A DNA stretch of 59,441 bases from Candidatus Zixiibacteriota bacterium (GTDB taxonomy: Bacteria; Zixibacteria; MSB-5A5; GN15; FEB-12), in NCBI GenBank assembly GCA_024276275.1, contig JAJRXM010000019.1:1-59441 (forward strand), written 5' to 3'. Below the pieces are notes generated by a model. The model was given only the letters and a program-made list of their open reading frames with translations. It was not told the origin of the DNA and did no database searches. A program made the translations under genes and the position numbers. Positions 1 through 9,607 of the stretch are shown here, piece after piece. Within the stretch, counting starts at the first letter, position 1, and every line of letters begins with the position of its first letter.

Positions 1-2547
1 GTACACAGAGATATCAAACCCTCAAACATAGTGATCGATGCTCATGGACTTCCTAAAATACTTGATTTCGGTTTGGCCACAATTCAGGGCAGAGACCAAA
101 TTACCAAAGTCGGTTCCGTCTTAGGCACTGTTGGATATATGTCTCCGGAACAGGCACTTGGAAAACAAGTTGATGATCGAACTGATGTCTGGTCATTGGG
201 TGTTGTTTTATACGAAATGCATACCGGTATGTCACCATTCCGAGCAGATAAAGAACAAGCAGTAGTGTATCACATACTGAATACACCGGTAATTTCGGTA
301 ACCAAACAGAACCCAAATGTTTTACCGGACCTTGATGGGTTAGTAATGAAGATGCTTGAAAAAGAGCCATCCCTGCGTCCGTCTGCTAAAGAGGTCTATA
401 CAGTACTATCAAAGAATATAAATTCTGATATATCCCTTTACGAAGACTCAAGTGTATCAGAAAATGTACCCACTATGGTTGGAAGAGAGGTTCATGAGGG
501 TATGATGGGCGATGTCTTCCAAACAGCAGCACAAGGTCATGCACGTCTGCTCTGCGTTACCGGTGAGCCGGGTATTGGAAAGACAACTCTGACCGAAGAC
601 TTTCTCCGTACTTTACGTTCGGAAAAACAGTCTCCGCCTCTCATTGCTCGTGGACGATGTTCAGAACGACTAGCCGGAACCGAAGCCTATCTTCCACTTT
701 TGGAAGCCCTTGAGAGCATGCTGAGAAATCATCATGATGGACAAGTAGCACTTACCATGAAGCAACTTGCTCCGACTTGGTTTTTCCGAATTACTCCTCC
801 CCAGTCCGGAGATGCATCAGACATTCAGTTGGCTGAAGATGCACGTGCAGCATCACAGGAAAGAATGAAGCGAGAGCTCTTTACTTTTCTACGCGAATTA
901 TCCCGCAGTACAACAGTTGTCTTTTTCTTCGACGATATCCATTGGGCAGATATCTCTACCGTGGATCTTATTTCCTACTTGGGAACACGTGGAGATGATT
1001 TGAGAATACTAACTATAGTAACATATCGTCCCTCAGAGCTTCTCCTTGCAGAGCATCCTTTTATCGGCATTAAACAGGAACTACAAGGGCGGGGTATCTG
1101 CGAAGAGGTAGCCTTGGATTTCCTGGGTCATGATGATATTGTTCAATACCTCGATATTGAATTCCCCGGTCATTCGTTTTCCTCAAGTCTAATTGATTTT
1201 GTACATGCCCGGACTGAAGGGAATCCACTTTTTCTTTCTAATATACTCGACTATCTTCAAAACGAGGGTGTTATTACTGATAAGAAAGGATGGCACTTGT
1301 CACGACCCCTTTCTGAAATAGAGGATGATATACCACAGTCAATCCGTAGTATGATTGCACGAAAAATAGATCAACTGGAAGATAAAGACCGACGACTTCT
1401 TATGACAGCGGCAGTACAGGGTGCCGAGTTTCATGCAGCTATTATAGCAGGTGCAATGGATGCTGATGAAGTCGATATTGAGGAAACTCTCGAAAAATTA
1501 CAGCAAGTACATACGTTTGTACGTAAAGTTGGTGAAGAGGAGTTACCGGACGGGTCCCTTACTTTACGATACCGTTTTGTGCATGCTTTGTATCAGAACT
1601 CTCTGTACGAGGCGTTGACTCCTGCACGCCGGGCGAAAATGAGTGTTGCTGTGGCAACAGCTTTGGCTAATTCTTACAGGGATGACACCACACCGATAGC
1701 AGGTGAGCTTGGAATGTTATATGAAGCTGCCAGAGAATTCGCAAAAGCTTCAAATTCGTTTGTGCAGGCGGCAACAAAAGCAACTAAGGTTTATGCAGTA
1801 CATGAGGCTCTAGAGCTTTATACCAGGGGAATTACCTGTGCGAAAAAACTCAAGGGTCTTGAGCGTGAACAACGACTCTTAACAGCGGAGATGGGCTTAG
1901 CTCATGTTTACGCATCAATGGCTTGCTTTGAGGATGCGGTTGAAGCTTGCAGGCGTGCTGAATCAGCAGCCGAAGCGGCAGGAATGGTCGAGGAACGTAT
2001 TAATGCTATTTGTGCCAAGGGGATGATTCTATTTAATTTGAAAAAAATAGACGAATTGCGATCTGAAGGTGAGCGAGCTATGGAGTTGGCTCGTTCTATA
2101 GACTCGGCCGTAGGGACGGCATCTGCTGAAATGGTTTTGGCATCTTCGGGACTTTGCCTTGGGGAGCTTGAGGAGGTTAAACCTTTCTATGAGCATGCTG
2201 TTCCAATTCTTAAAAAAGCAGGGCTACCGGAACATGTATTAGTTGGTTTGATGCTTGGAGGAGGTCGCCATGCATGGCGGATGGAGAATGAAGAAGCTCA
2301 TGAAATATTAAAAATAACAATTGAAAGAGCTTATGAGCTTGGGACAGGGTTCGTGCTTGACGGGGGACTTTTCTTCCAAGCAATGGTGTTTGGGAATCAG
2401 GGACAGATGGGTAAAGCATTTAACTTACTTAATGAGGCAAACCGTTTAGCTGAACTTAATCAGGATGCCTATTGGTTGGCTCGTTTACCGAATACATTTG
2501 GCTTGGGCTTTGAATATCTTAGGAGAGATTGCACTGTTAGAAGATAA
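1..2547 (+). CDS. Serine/threonine protein kinase fused to AAA ATPase and TPR region (5' truncated, frameshifted at 3' end)
   Basis: The reading frame is open from base 1, so the true start lies upstream. The first codons encode the HRDIKPSN catalytic loop (bases 4-30), followed by the DFG metal-binding motif (bases 64-72) and a GTVGYMSPEQ activation-segment end, so the kinase N-lobe is missing. After the kinase comes a linker and an AAA_16-type ATPase with Walker A GEPGIGKTT (from base 562) and a Walker B-like FFFDDIHWAD (921-950). The rest is a long helical TPR-like region. Proteins of this build are cytoplasmic signalling hubs that phosphorylate Ser/Thr and use a STAND-like ATPase switch. 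The frame ends at 2547 in an unlikely tail, while the natural continuation lies in the next frame (see following entry). The frameshift lies near 2495-2515. Confidence 0.85.
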   Translation, partial: VHRDIKPSNIVIDAHGLPKILDFGLATIQGRDQITKVGSVLGTVGYMSPEQALGKQVDDRTDVWSLGVVLYEMHTGMSPFRADKEQAVVYHILNTPVISVTKQNPNVLPDLDGLVMKMLEKEPSLRPSAKEVYTVLSKNINSDISLYEDSSVSENVPTMVGREVHEGMMGDVFQTAAQGHARLLCVTGEPGIGKTTLTEDFLRTLRSEKQSPPLIARGRCSERLAGTEAYLPLLEALESMLRNHHDGQVALTMKQLAPTWFFRITPPQSGDASDIQLAEDARAASQERMKRELFTFLRELSRSTTVVFFFDDIHWADISTVDLISYLGTRGDDLRILTIVTYRPSELLLAEHPFIGIKQELQGRGICEEVALDFLGHDDIVQYLDIEFPGHSFSSSLIDFVHARTEGNPLFLSNILDYLQNEGVITDKKGWHLSRPLSEIEDDIPQSIRSMIARKIDQLEDKDRRLLMTAAVQGAEFHAAIIAGAMDADEVDIEETLEKLQQVHTFVRKVGEEELPDGSLTLRYRFVHALYQNSLYEALTPARRAKMSVAVATALANSYRDDTTPIAGELGMLYEAAREFAKASNSFVQAATKATKVYAVHEALELYTRGITCAKKLKGLEREQRLLTAEMGLAHVYASMACFEDAVEACRRAESAAEAAGMVEERINAICAKGMILFNLKKIDELRSEGERAMELARSIDSAVGTASAEMVLASSGLCLGELEEVKPFYEHAVPILKKAGLPEHVLVGLMLGGGRHAWRMENEEAHEILKITIERAYELGTGFVLDGGLFFQAMVFGNQGQMGKAFNLLNEANRLAELNQDAYWLARLPNTFGLGFEYLRRDCTVRR

Positions 2548-2791
2548 CGTTACCGACTCTCGAAAGTACTATGATGATGCCTTAAATATATTAACAGTTA
2601 GTCCATGCCCGACTATTGCCTGGAAGATTCTAATAGCTCGGGGAGACTTATTTAAGAAGCTTGGTGATGATACGAGTTCGGACGAATGTCGTGGACGAGC
2701 ACGTTCTTTAGTTAAGAGTTTGGCCGATTCTGTTGCCGACGGAAAAATACGCACCACGTTTTTAAAGTCACGCATTGTCGAATCGATATGA
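2465..2791 (+). pseudogene. C-terminal TPR fragment of the kinase-AAA-TPR gene, in a shifted frame
   Basis: This frame overlaps the end of the upstream kinase gene. From about base 2508 it reads as TPR-like helical sequence (WALNILGEIALLEDN, then KYYDDALNIL), ending at a TGA at 2789-2791. The upstream frame reads well up to about ARLPNTF and then turns into a short basic tail. The simplest reading is one gene, 1-2791, with a single-base indel near 2500-2515. The ATG at 2465 is unlikely to be a genuine start. Whether the indel is real or a sequence error cannot be decided here. Confidence 0.75.
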
Positions 2792-3464
2792 ACTCATGGC
2801 GAATAGCTTATAAAAAAGTAATCACAATATAGTTAATTTACTGTGTCTGCAATTTTTTCACATTTTAAAATTCTATATATCGTATTCAAATACTTTCTCA
2901 GGTTTTCCTGACATATATATTTAAACAAGTAGCACTAAAACTCTCACAAAATTACCATATATACTAAACGACTATTATTCGATAAATATGAATACTGGAG
3001 TTGATGTGGAAATAATTCAACAATCATGTCGGCTTCCGTTTAAGCTTATGTAAAGTATTGTATAGCAAAAAGTAAAAGCAATACAACTAACAGGTATCTT
3101 CACAGTATGTTTAACTGTCTATAGCTATACTTAATCGTTGACAAATAACACCATTTGTGTTATTATAGCATATATCGTAGGTATACTAAACAGTATGCCG
3201 GTTAGGTATTTGACTTAAGCAGGGTTAAATAATAAGTTTTTGTCGCAAAATCCAAAATACTTTTACATCTCAGATATTGATTCTGTGCCGTCAAGTCATC
3301 AAATGTTCTGTAAATATACTTGATGAATCAGAAGTTTACATAGAGAAAATTGATAGTGAGTATACTGTTTGAGTTTACATTCTTACAGCCTGAAATGAAA
3401 TTTTCACTAAGATATTATAAAATAAAAAATAATAAAAAGACGATAAGTCCACTTTGGAGGTATT
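2792..3464. other. 673-bp AT-rich intergenic region with one promoter-like site
   Basis: I see no convincing coding sequence in either strand; the longest ATG-initiated frames I read are about 20 codons and lack a good ribosome-binding site. The only clear signal is the sigma-70-like promoter with an internal inverted repeat at 3138-3166. I see no terminator hairpin between that promoter and the next gene, so the stretch after about 3173 may be a roughly 290-nt leader for the giant secreted-protein gene. Confidence 0.6.
3138..3166 (+). promoter_or_regulatory. Sigma-70-like promoter with an operator-like palindrome in its spacer
   Basis: A perfect TTGACA -35 box (3138-3143) is followed after exactly 17 bp by TATTAT (3161-3166), one base from TATAAT. 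The spacer holds an inverted repeat: AATAACAC (3144-3151), 5 bases, then GTGTTATT (3157-3164), all 8 pairs perfect, running into the -10 box. A repressor bound here would block polymerase. The nearest downstream gene starts at 3465. The assignment is by consensus only. Confidence 0.5.
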
Positions 3465-6400
3465 ATGCGATTCTTAACTAGTTTCATTTTAACCACACTG
3501 ATATTAATCTCTACAAGTTCGGCACAACCTGTCGGAGACATTTCATTAGGTCAAATTATAGGGAATTCATACGGTGATACTGTCGGACTCGGTCCTTTAT
3601 CTTTTAATTTTAATTATACCGTTGGTTCTTCAAGCGATACTATTAAAGGTATTACTAATGGATTTCGGATATATTCTCCCGACGGTGCTACTTGGGAAAA
3701 CCTATACGGTGATACAATAAACGGTTTTGGCGGTTCAGTATTTGATTTAGTATTTTCAATTGACAGTTTTAGTACTGACGGTATCGGGAGCGATACCTTA
3801 GGTTTTGGTGGTGCCGTAATGTTAAACCCGGGAATGCAACCCGGATTTTCACAAGAAATTATTTCTATAAATTTGGAATTTCAAATTGAGGATAACGGTA
3901 AAACAATTTGTATTGATTCATCTTTCTACCCTCCAACCGGAACTTGGTTGTGGTCATCCGGTTTTAATAATTCCGGTGTTCCGAGTTGGGGAGGTCCATA
4001 CTGTTTTACAATAGATGCATGTTTCGGAGATCAAACAGATAGTGATGGAGACGGCATACCTGATATTTGTGATATCTGTCCAAATGATCCTAATAACGAT
4101 AGTGATGGAGATGGGTTCTGTGGTACAATAGGAGATATTTCATTAGGGCAAATAATTGGGAATGCATCCGGTGATACTGTTGGTATAGGTTCTTTATCAT
4201 TTAATTTCATTTTTACCGTTGATTCATTAAGTGATAATATTAAGGGATTTACTAACGGATTTCGGATTTACTCTCCGGATGGTGCTACTTGGGAAAACTT
4301 ATCCGGTGATACAATAAACGGTTTTGGCGGTTCAGTTTTCGATTTAGTATTATCAATAGATAATTTTAGTGTTGATGGAGTAGGATACGACTCTGTTGGA
4401 TTCGGTGGTGCTGTAATAATGAACCCGGGATTACCTGCCGGATATTCACAAGAAGTTATTTCTATAAACTTAGAATTACAAGCCGATGATCACGGCAAAA
4501 CAATTTGTATTGATTCTACTTATTATCCTCCTGCAGGATCTTGGCTGTGGTCAGCCGGTGCCGGTAAAACCAGTGCACCTAGTTGGGGAGGTCCATACTG
4601 TTTTACAATAGATGAGTGCGGAGGTGATCAACTAGATAGTGACGGTGACGGAATGCCGGATGTTTGTGATATATGTCCCAATGATCCCGATGATGATATA
4701 GACGGTGACGGTATCTGTGGTGATATCGATAATTGTCCGACTGTGAACAACCCGTCTCAACTAGATAGTGACAGTGACGGAATAGGTGATGTGTGTGATA
4801 CCTGTCCCAATGATCCCGATGATGATATAGACGGTGACGGTATCTGTGGTGATATCGATAATTGTCCGACTGTGAACAACCCGTCTCAACTAGATAGTGA
4901 CAGTGACGGAATAGGTGATGTGTGTGATACCTGTCCTAATGATCCTGACAATGATATAGACGGTGACGGTCTCTGTGGTGATATCGATAATTGTCCGACT
5001 GTGAACAACCCGTCTCAACTAGATAGTGACGGTGACGGAATAGGTGATGATTGCGATACCTGTCCTAATGATCCTGACAATGATATAGACGGTGACGGTC
5101 TCTGTGGCGATATTGATAATTGTCCGACAGTGTACAACCCGTCTCAACTTGATAATGATGATGATGGAGTCGGTGATGACTGTGATGCGTGTCCCGGTTT
5201 TATTGATAGTTTAGATGCTGATTCTGATAATATCCCCGATGATTGCGATGCCTGTCCTAATGACCCCGATAATGATATAGACAATGATGGGATATGTGGT
5301 GATTTAGATAACTGTCCCGACAACTTTAACCCAAATCAAGAGACTTTTACTTTGACCAGTCCGGCATCAAATGAAACTATTAGTGCGTTGACCAGTTTTA
5401 GTTGGACAACAATTTGTGCAAGCAGTTCTTATAATATTGTACTTTGTCAGGACTCAGCTCTTACGAATATTCTATGGTCAAAAGAATTAACTAATCCTAC
5501 TGTTGACTATGATGGTCAACCGTTACAACCGGAGACCAAGTATTTCTGGTCGGTTAGAGCATATTTAGGATCAGGATATTCTGACTTTGCCCCTTCATTC
5601 AGTTTTAATATAGCTGCACCGGCTGATACACTTGCTGCTCCAAGTTTAGTCTATCCCGCAAATAATGATTCATTGGTATTACCTGCGACGTTTACCTGGA
5701 GTCCGGTATTTGGTGCAGTAGGCTATGAGATTGAATATTCATTATCCAATACATTTTCATCAAAAGATTTTTCAACTACAAATGTAGGTGCTACAGTAAC
5801 TATTCCAAATGTCTTTACTATTGGTACTTCTGTTTATTGGAGAGTAAGAGCTATCGACAACTTTGGATTTGCAGGGCATAATAGCAGCACAAGTTTATTT
5901 TTTGTCAAAGAGACAATTTTAATTCCTAATGCTCCAACAACATTTGCTCCTGATGATTCAACCTATACTGATTCAGTTAAGTTTTATTGGAGTAATGAAA
6001 ATCAAGTAGAGTGTTATAATGTAGAATTTTCGACTGATTCACTTTATAATGACCCTGCCAGTAGTTTTTCAGTAGACGTCTGTACAGGTGATACATCTCT
6101 TTCATTGTACCAGACCAGGGGGGCGGTTATTTATTGGAGAGTGCAGTCTTGTAATTCAGCAGGATGTAGTCCATGGTCTCTAGGTATTGGTGGAAATAGC
6201 CTCGCAGCAGGTGGAGGTATCGGTTGTACCGGTTGCCCTGGTGAAAACAGCGTTAGCACAGGTCTTAATTGTATCGAAAATGCTCAAATAGATATAAATA
6301 AGAGTGTAGTAGAAATTGAATTAAATGATCTTTATTCGATGTCGGCATCTTTTTATGTCTCCTGTTTAGAAGATGTTCGAGTGGAATGGCTGATTGATGG

Positions 6401-8252
6401 GTTAGTTTTCTCTAACGTTAATTTTGAGATTATTGAAGATTCGATAATTACTGTCTATTCGCCATTACTTCCTACATCAGTTGTAGATTTTTACACAGTC
6501 AGTGTAAAAATTTATGCTTCCTCAGAATTTATAACTGTCGGTTCAGTAAATGTCGATGTTATAGCACCACCCTCTTTGCCTGTCGACCATTTAAATATTA
6601 CTACAAGCAAATCTTCATTATTGGCGGATGGTGTTTCAACTGCTTTGATAACAATCGAAGCGAGAGATAGCCTTGATAATGTAGTGTATTCTGATAACGG
6701 TAGAACTGTTGGAGTATCGTTAGGCGGTTTACTGGGAAATATTGACTCTCCTACAAAAACGACCGTAAATGGAATAACTATTTTCACATATACTACCGGA
6801 AACAGTCCCGGAATTGAAAATTTAACAGCATCTTCAAGCGGTTTACCTGATGCTACAGTTTTATTAACTTTAAATGCTACAACACTTATTGATCTTAAAA
6901 ATAACTACCTTGCTTTATCTAGCGAATTATTGGCATTAAAACTTGAAAATAATTTAGGGACACCATTATTAACGGATAATTATTCGCTTGGGACTTTAGC
7001 GGATTTCTATAATACAAGGATTGATATTGCAAGCCCGACTGATGCTGATACTTTATCATTAAGGCGAGCATTGCTTGGGTTAGATGTGATGTTACAGAAT
7101 TATAATCACTTGAATGCTCAATCGTATGAATATGATGATGACTTTACAACTACATATAGTCAGCAACACTCATCGTATGATATTTTGTCAAATCTTCAAT
7201 CATTTTTAACTCCGATAATTGCTTCTGCTGATATTATATATCAAGCTATACCGGATTTACCTGCGGAACTTCAGCAAAAATATCAAAACAGACTCTCAGA
7301 ATTATATAACAACCTTTCTCTGAGACTCAATATGGAATATATTTTACTTTCGGATTATCCAAGGAATGATCTTAAATCAGCTACTGATTATATGATGACA
7401 GCAATTAAAAATATGTTATTTTTTGGAATGTCTATGGAAACAGCGATTATTGATGAGCAAATAAGTGCTGATAACAATGATTATCTTTTAAGCAGATATT
7501 TTAACATTTCGCAACCTGTTATAGATAGTTTATCCGTTTGGACTGTCAATAATATTTATACCGGTACTTATGACGATGCGAAAGTAGCGTATGATTCATT
7601 ATTAGCTATTTTTAAGGGTAACGGAAATGTAGTCAGCGGTCGGTATAATAATTTAAAAATTGATTCCGTTAATAGCTATTATATTGATAAACTTAATACT
7701 ATTTCAAGTTTATCTGCCGAACAGAGAGTTGATAATGCTCTAATCATTTCCGGTGAAATACTGTCTGACAATTCATATTTTGACGGTATAAATCTTCTCG
7801 GTAACTATATGAGCAATATGAACTCTAATCTTTATAATTTAGCATCTGTTTCGTCCGGAGGACCTTCTCCTTCTTCTGCTGTTAATAAGAATTTACAAAG
7901 TAGTTTACTATCAAACTCTACAGCTGATTATCAGGTTGTAAATAAAAAACTGAGCAATCAAGTGTTAGAATCTTACTCGTTGATAGATAATACTTATGAA
8001 ACATTGACCAGAGAACTACTCAATAATCTCGGTAACTCTGACTATACCAATCTTCAAACAAATATGGATCTTATCGAACAGCATAATGAAGTTCTGACAC
8101 AGACTCTTAAAAATATATTTGGGATTGTTTATTCAAGTGCAAATAAGGCTAATAACACATTGACCGAATTCAATACTCTTTATAGAGATGTACTTAATTA
8201 TTATACTGAATCGTCTTATGCCAGAGGGTTGCTTGATTTGTACTTAGCGTAA
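3465..8252 (+). CDS. Giant secreted calcium-repeat protein, main part before an in-frame stop
   Basis: The start is supported by GGAGG at 3456-3460, four bases upstream of the ATG. Residues 1-20 form a signal peptide. Two homologous modules of about 160 residues follow, near residues 24-185 and 223-385, both beginning [11 protein letters not shown]. Residues about 389-623 are thrombospondin type-3-like Asp-rich calcium repeats ([17 protein letters not shown]), partly encoded by a 129-bp tandem repeat. Next come fibronectin-III-like modules (about 630-910), a short Gly/Cys-rich linker, an invasin/Big_1-like domain (about 1040-1140) and a long helical region. The frame stops at TAA 8250-8252, but the same frame continues sensibly to 8984 and ends in dockerin-like repeats, so the intact gene was probably 3465-8984. 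The protein is likely extracellular or surface bound; its ligand is unknown. Confidence 0.8.
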   Translation: MRFLTSFILTTLILISTSSAQPVGDISLGQIIGNSYGDTVGLGPLSFNFNYTVGSSSDTIKGITNGFRIYSPDGATWENLYGDTINGFGGSVFDLVFSIDSFSTDGIGSDTLGFGGAVMLNPGMQPGFSQEIISINLEFQIEDNGKTICIDSSFYPPTGTWLWSSGFNNSGVPSWGGPYCFTIDACFGDQTDSDGDGIPDICDICPNDPNNDSDGDGFCGTIGDISLGQIIGNASGDTVGIGSLSFNFIFTVDSLSDNIKGFTNGFRIYSPDGATWENLSGDTINGFGGSVFDLVLSIDNFSVDGVGYDSVGFGGAVIMNPGLPAGYSQEVISINLELQADDHGKTICIDSTYYPPAGSWLWSAGAGKTSAPSWGGPYCFTIDECGGDQLDSDGDGMPDVCDICPNDPDDDIDGDGICGDIDNCPTVNNPSQLDSDSDGIGDVCDTCPNDPDDDIDGDGICGDIDNCPTVNNPSQLDSDSDGIGDVCDTCPNDPDNDIDGDGLCGDIDNCPTVNNPSQLDSDGDGIGDDCDTCPNDPDNDIDGDGLCGDIDNCPTVYNPSQLDNDDDGVGDDCDACPGFIDSLDADSDNIPDDCDACPNDPDNDIDNDGICGDLDNCPDNFNPNQETFTLTSPASNETISALTSFSWTTICASSSYNIVLCQDSALTNILWSKELTNPTVDYDGQPLQPETKYFWSVRAYLGSGYSDFAPSFSFNIAAPADTLAAPSLVYPANNDSLVLPATFTWSPVFGAVGYEIEYSLSNTFSSKDFSTTNVGATVTIPNVFTIGTSVYWRVRAIDNFGFAGHNSSTSLFFVKETILIPNAPTTFAPDDSTYTDSVKFYWSNENQVECYNVEFSTDSLYNDPASSFSVDVCTGDTSLSLYQTRGAVIYWRVQSCNSAGCSPWSLGIGGNSLAAGGGIGCTGCPGENSVSTGLNCIENAQIDINKSVVEIELNDLYSMSASFYVSCLEDVRVEWLIDGLVFSNVNFEIIEDSIITVYSPLLPTSVVDFYTVSVKIYASSEFITVGSVNVDVIAPPSLPVDHLNITTSKSSLLADGVSTALITIEARDSLDNVVYSDNGRTVGVSLGGLLGNIDSPTKTTVNGITIFTYTTGNSPGIENLTASSSGLPDATVLLTLNATTLIDLKNNYLALSSELLALKLENNLGTPLLTDNYSLGTLADFYNTRIDIASPTDADTLSLRRALLGLDVMLQNYNHLNAQSYEYDDDFTTTYSQQHSSYDILSNLQSFLTPIIASADIIYQAIPDLPAELQQKYQNRLSELYNNLSLRLNMEYILLSDYPRNDLKSATDYMMTAIKNMLFFGMSMETAIIDEQISADNNDYLLSRYFNISQPVIDSLSVWTVNNIYTGTYDDAKVAYDSLLAIFKGNGNVVSGRYNNLKIDSVNSYYIDKLNTISSLSAEQRVDNALIISGEILSDNSYFDGINLLGNYMSNMNSNLYNLASVSSGGPSPSSAVNKNLQSSLLSNSTADYQVVNKKLSNQVLESYSLIDNTYETLTRELLNNLGNSDYTNLQTNMDLIEQHNEVLTQTLKNIFGIVYSSANKANNTLTEFNTLYRDVLNYYTESSYARGLLDLYLA
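4629..5144 (+). repeat. 129-bp tandem repeat, four units, inside the secreted-protein gene
   Basis: Units begin at 4629, 4758, 4887 and 5016 with an exact period of 129 bp (43 codons); a diverged continuation starts at 5145. Units 2 and 3 differ at only a few bases, and the second half of unit 1 matches unit 2 almost exactly. Each unit encodes Asp-rich calcium loops plus CPNDPD and [11 protein letters not shown] segments. Near-identity at DNA level suggests recent duplication or gene conversion, so copy number may vary between strains. Confidence 0.9.
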
Positions 8253-8504
8253 TTTAACGCAAATAGAACAGATGAAAATGCCAGAGTTAAAGCGATTAAT
8301 CAGGGTAATTTGGCATTAGCTCTTACAGAACAATTACAAACAAATTTAGATGCTATATTTGGAATTGTCTTTACTCTTGAATCGGCTCCAACTTTGTTAG
8401 TATCAAGTGATGCTATTTTAGCTTAAGATTTATTTGTAAATGTTGAATATACAATAAATTTCTGGATATTAAATTATGGTTCAGGTATTTCAGAAGGTAG
8501 TTAT

Positions 8505-8984
8505 GTGAAAATATTTGGTGATGGATCCTCAAGGATAATATCAGGAGACTCAACATTTATCGGATCGTTAGCTTCCGGTGACTCTGTTCAAGTTACTGCT
8601 ACTGTAGAATTTTATGAGCCGGTCGAAAGCAATAGAGTTAAGAAATCTACCAATACTTCTTCTGCGTTTGGATGGAGTTCTATTAGTATTCTGCCAAGTA
8701 ATAATAATGGTTTATCGGTTTCCACTATTAACTCATATGGCTACCAGATTTCTTGTTGTATCGGTATTCGGGGTAATGTTGATGGTGATATTCTTGATGA
8801 AATCGATATATCTGATTTAGTCATATTGTCAGCTTATTCTTTCCAAAATGGAACCGAACCTCCGTGCATGGAAGAAGCTGATATTGACGGTTCAGGAGGA
8901 TCTGTACCTATTGATATATCTGATATTGTATTACTAGTTGCATATATGTTCCAAGGTGGAGCAGCACCGGCACTCTGTCAGTAA
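8505..8984 (+). pseudogene. C-terminal part of the giant secreted protein, with dockerin-like repeats
   Basis: This segment is in the same frame as the gene starting at 3465. The frame is separated from it by TAA codons at 8250-8252 and 8424-8426, with coherent protein-like sequence on both sides and between them. It has a beta-rich domain, then a double dockerin-like ending: RGNVDGDILDEIDISDLVIL and, about 30 residues later, ADIDGSGG followed by IDISDIVLLVAYMF, each an Asp-rich calcium loop plus a helix. Dockerin domains bind cohesins in cellulosomes, but similar repeats end many secreted proteins of FCB candidate phyla without any cellulosome. The GTG at 8505 is an arbitrary start; I read the whole as the tail of one gene. 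Confidence 0.7.
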
Positions 8985-9017
8985 TAATGAATTGATACAT
9001 ATTTTTTTAAGTATACG

Positions 9018-9049
9018 AAGCCAACAGGTTATCACTTGTTGGCTTTTTT
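9018..9049 (+). terminator. Rho-independent terminator after the secreted-protein gene
   Basis: A perfect 9-bp stem (AAGCCAACA at 9018-9026 with TGTTGGCTT at 9037-9045) encloses a 10-base loop and runs into a T-tract. It sits 34 bases after the TAA at 8982-8984. Confidence 0.85.
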
Positions 9050-9114
9050 ATTGTATTCTTAATGATGTACTTCTTTCTTGTAATATTGATTTCCATAATC
9101 TAAATTAGATATAT

Positions 9115-9453
9115 ATGAGTAATATATATAAACAAAAACTTATTGATACACTTCATGAAGTGCGTCCGAGATTATCTACAACACATAATTTAGAATTTAA
9201 AAGTTGTTTTGGAGCAATCGCTGGATATTTGAACGGTAGTATTTTTATATCCTGTGGGAAATTTGGGTTAGCGTTAAAACTTCCCCCAAAAAATCTTGAG
9301 AAACTATTTCAGGAAGAAGGAGTAAAACCGCTTCAATATTTTAAGAACGGTCATATAAAAAAAGATTATGCAGTAATTCCTAAATATATATTAAATGATA
9401 AAGATAGATTTAGAAAATTAGTCAGTATATCTATTAAGTTTATTTCTTCATAG
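9115..9453 (+). CDS. Small TfoX N-terminal-domain-like protein
   Basis: This 112-residue protein has the layout of the TfoX/Sxy N-terminal family: an N-terminal helix (YKQKLIDTLHEV), a central FGAIAGYLNGSIFISCG strand region, LALKLPP, then KDYAVIPKYIL and a C-terminal helix. Family members are often small stand-alone proteins of uncertain role, named from a competence regulator. The gene stands alone after a terminator and before a kinase gene on the same strand. I see no strong ribosome-binding site. The family assignment rests on pattern resemblance and is moderate. Confidence 0.6.
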   Translation: MSNIYKQKLIDTLHEVRPRLSTTHNLEFKSCFGAIAGYLNGSIFISCGKFGLALKLPPKNLEKLFQEEGVKPLQYFKNGHIKKDYAVIPKYILNDKDRFRKLVSISIKFISS

Positions 9454-9607
9454 TTAGGCTTTGTCGGCTAGCCATCCATCTCGGCTTCAAGATATTCTTC
9501 TCTATTTTTAATAGATAGATTCAGTCGCTTTTTAATTGACGATATACATACAATGAGTTATAATTTTAGTTCTAGTAAAACACTTAAAAAATAATAATTG
9601 AGAAAAT

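Noticed and set aside
2988-3054. Possible small peptide gene in the 2792-3464 spacer
   Set aside because: It has only about 21 codons, no ribosome-binding site and no similarity to anything I know.
3465-8984. Cellulosome scaffold or enzyme based on the dockerin-like tail
   Set aside because: There is no cohesin, glycoside hydrolase or CBM visible, and similar tails are common in non-cellulosomal FCB proteins.
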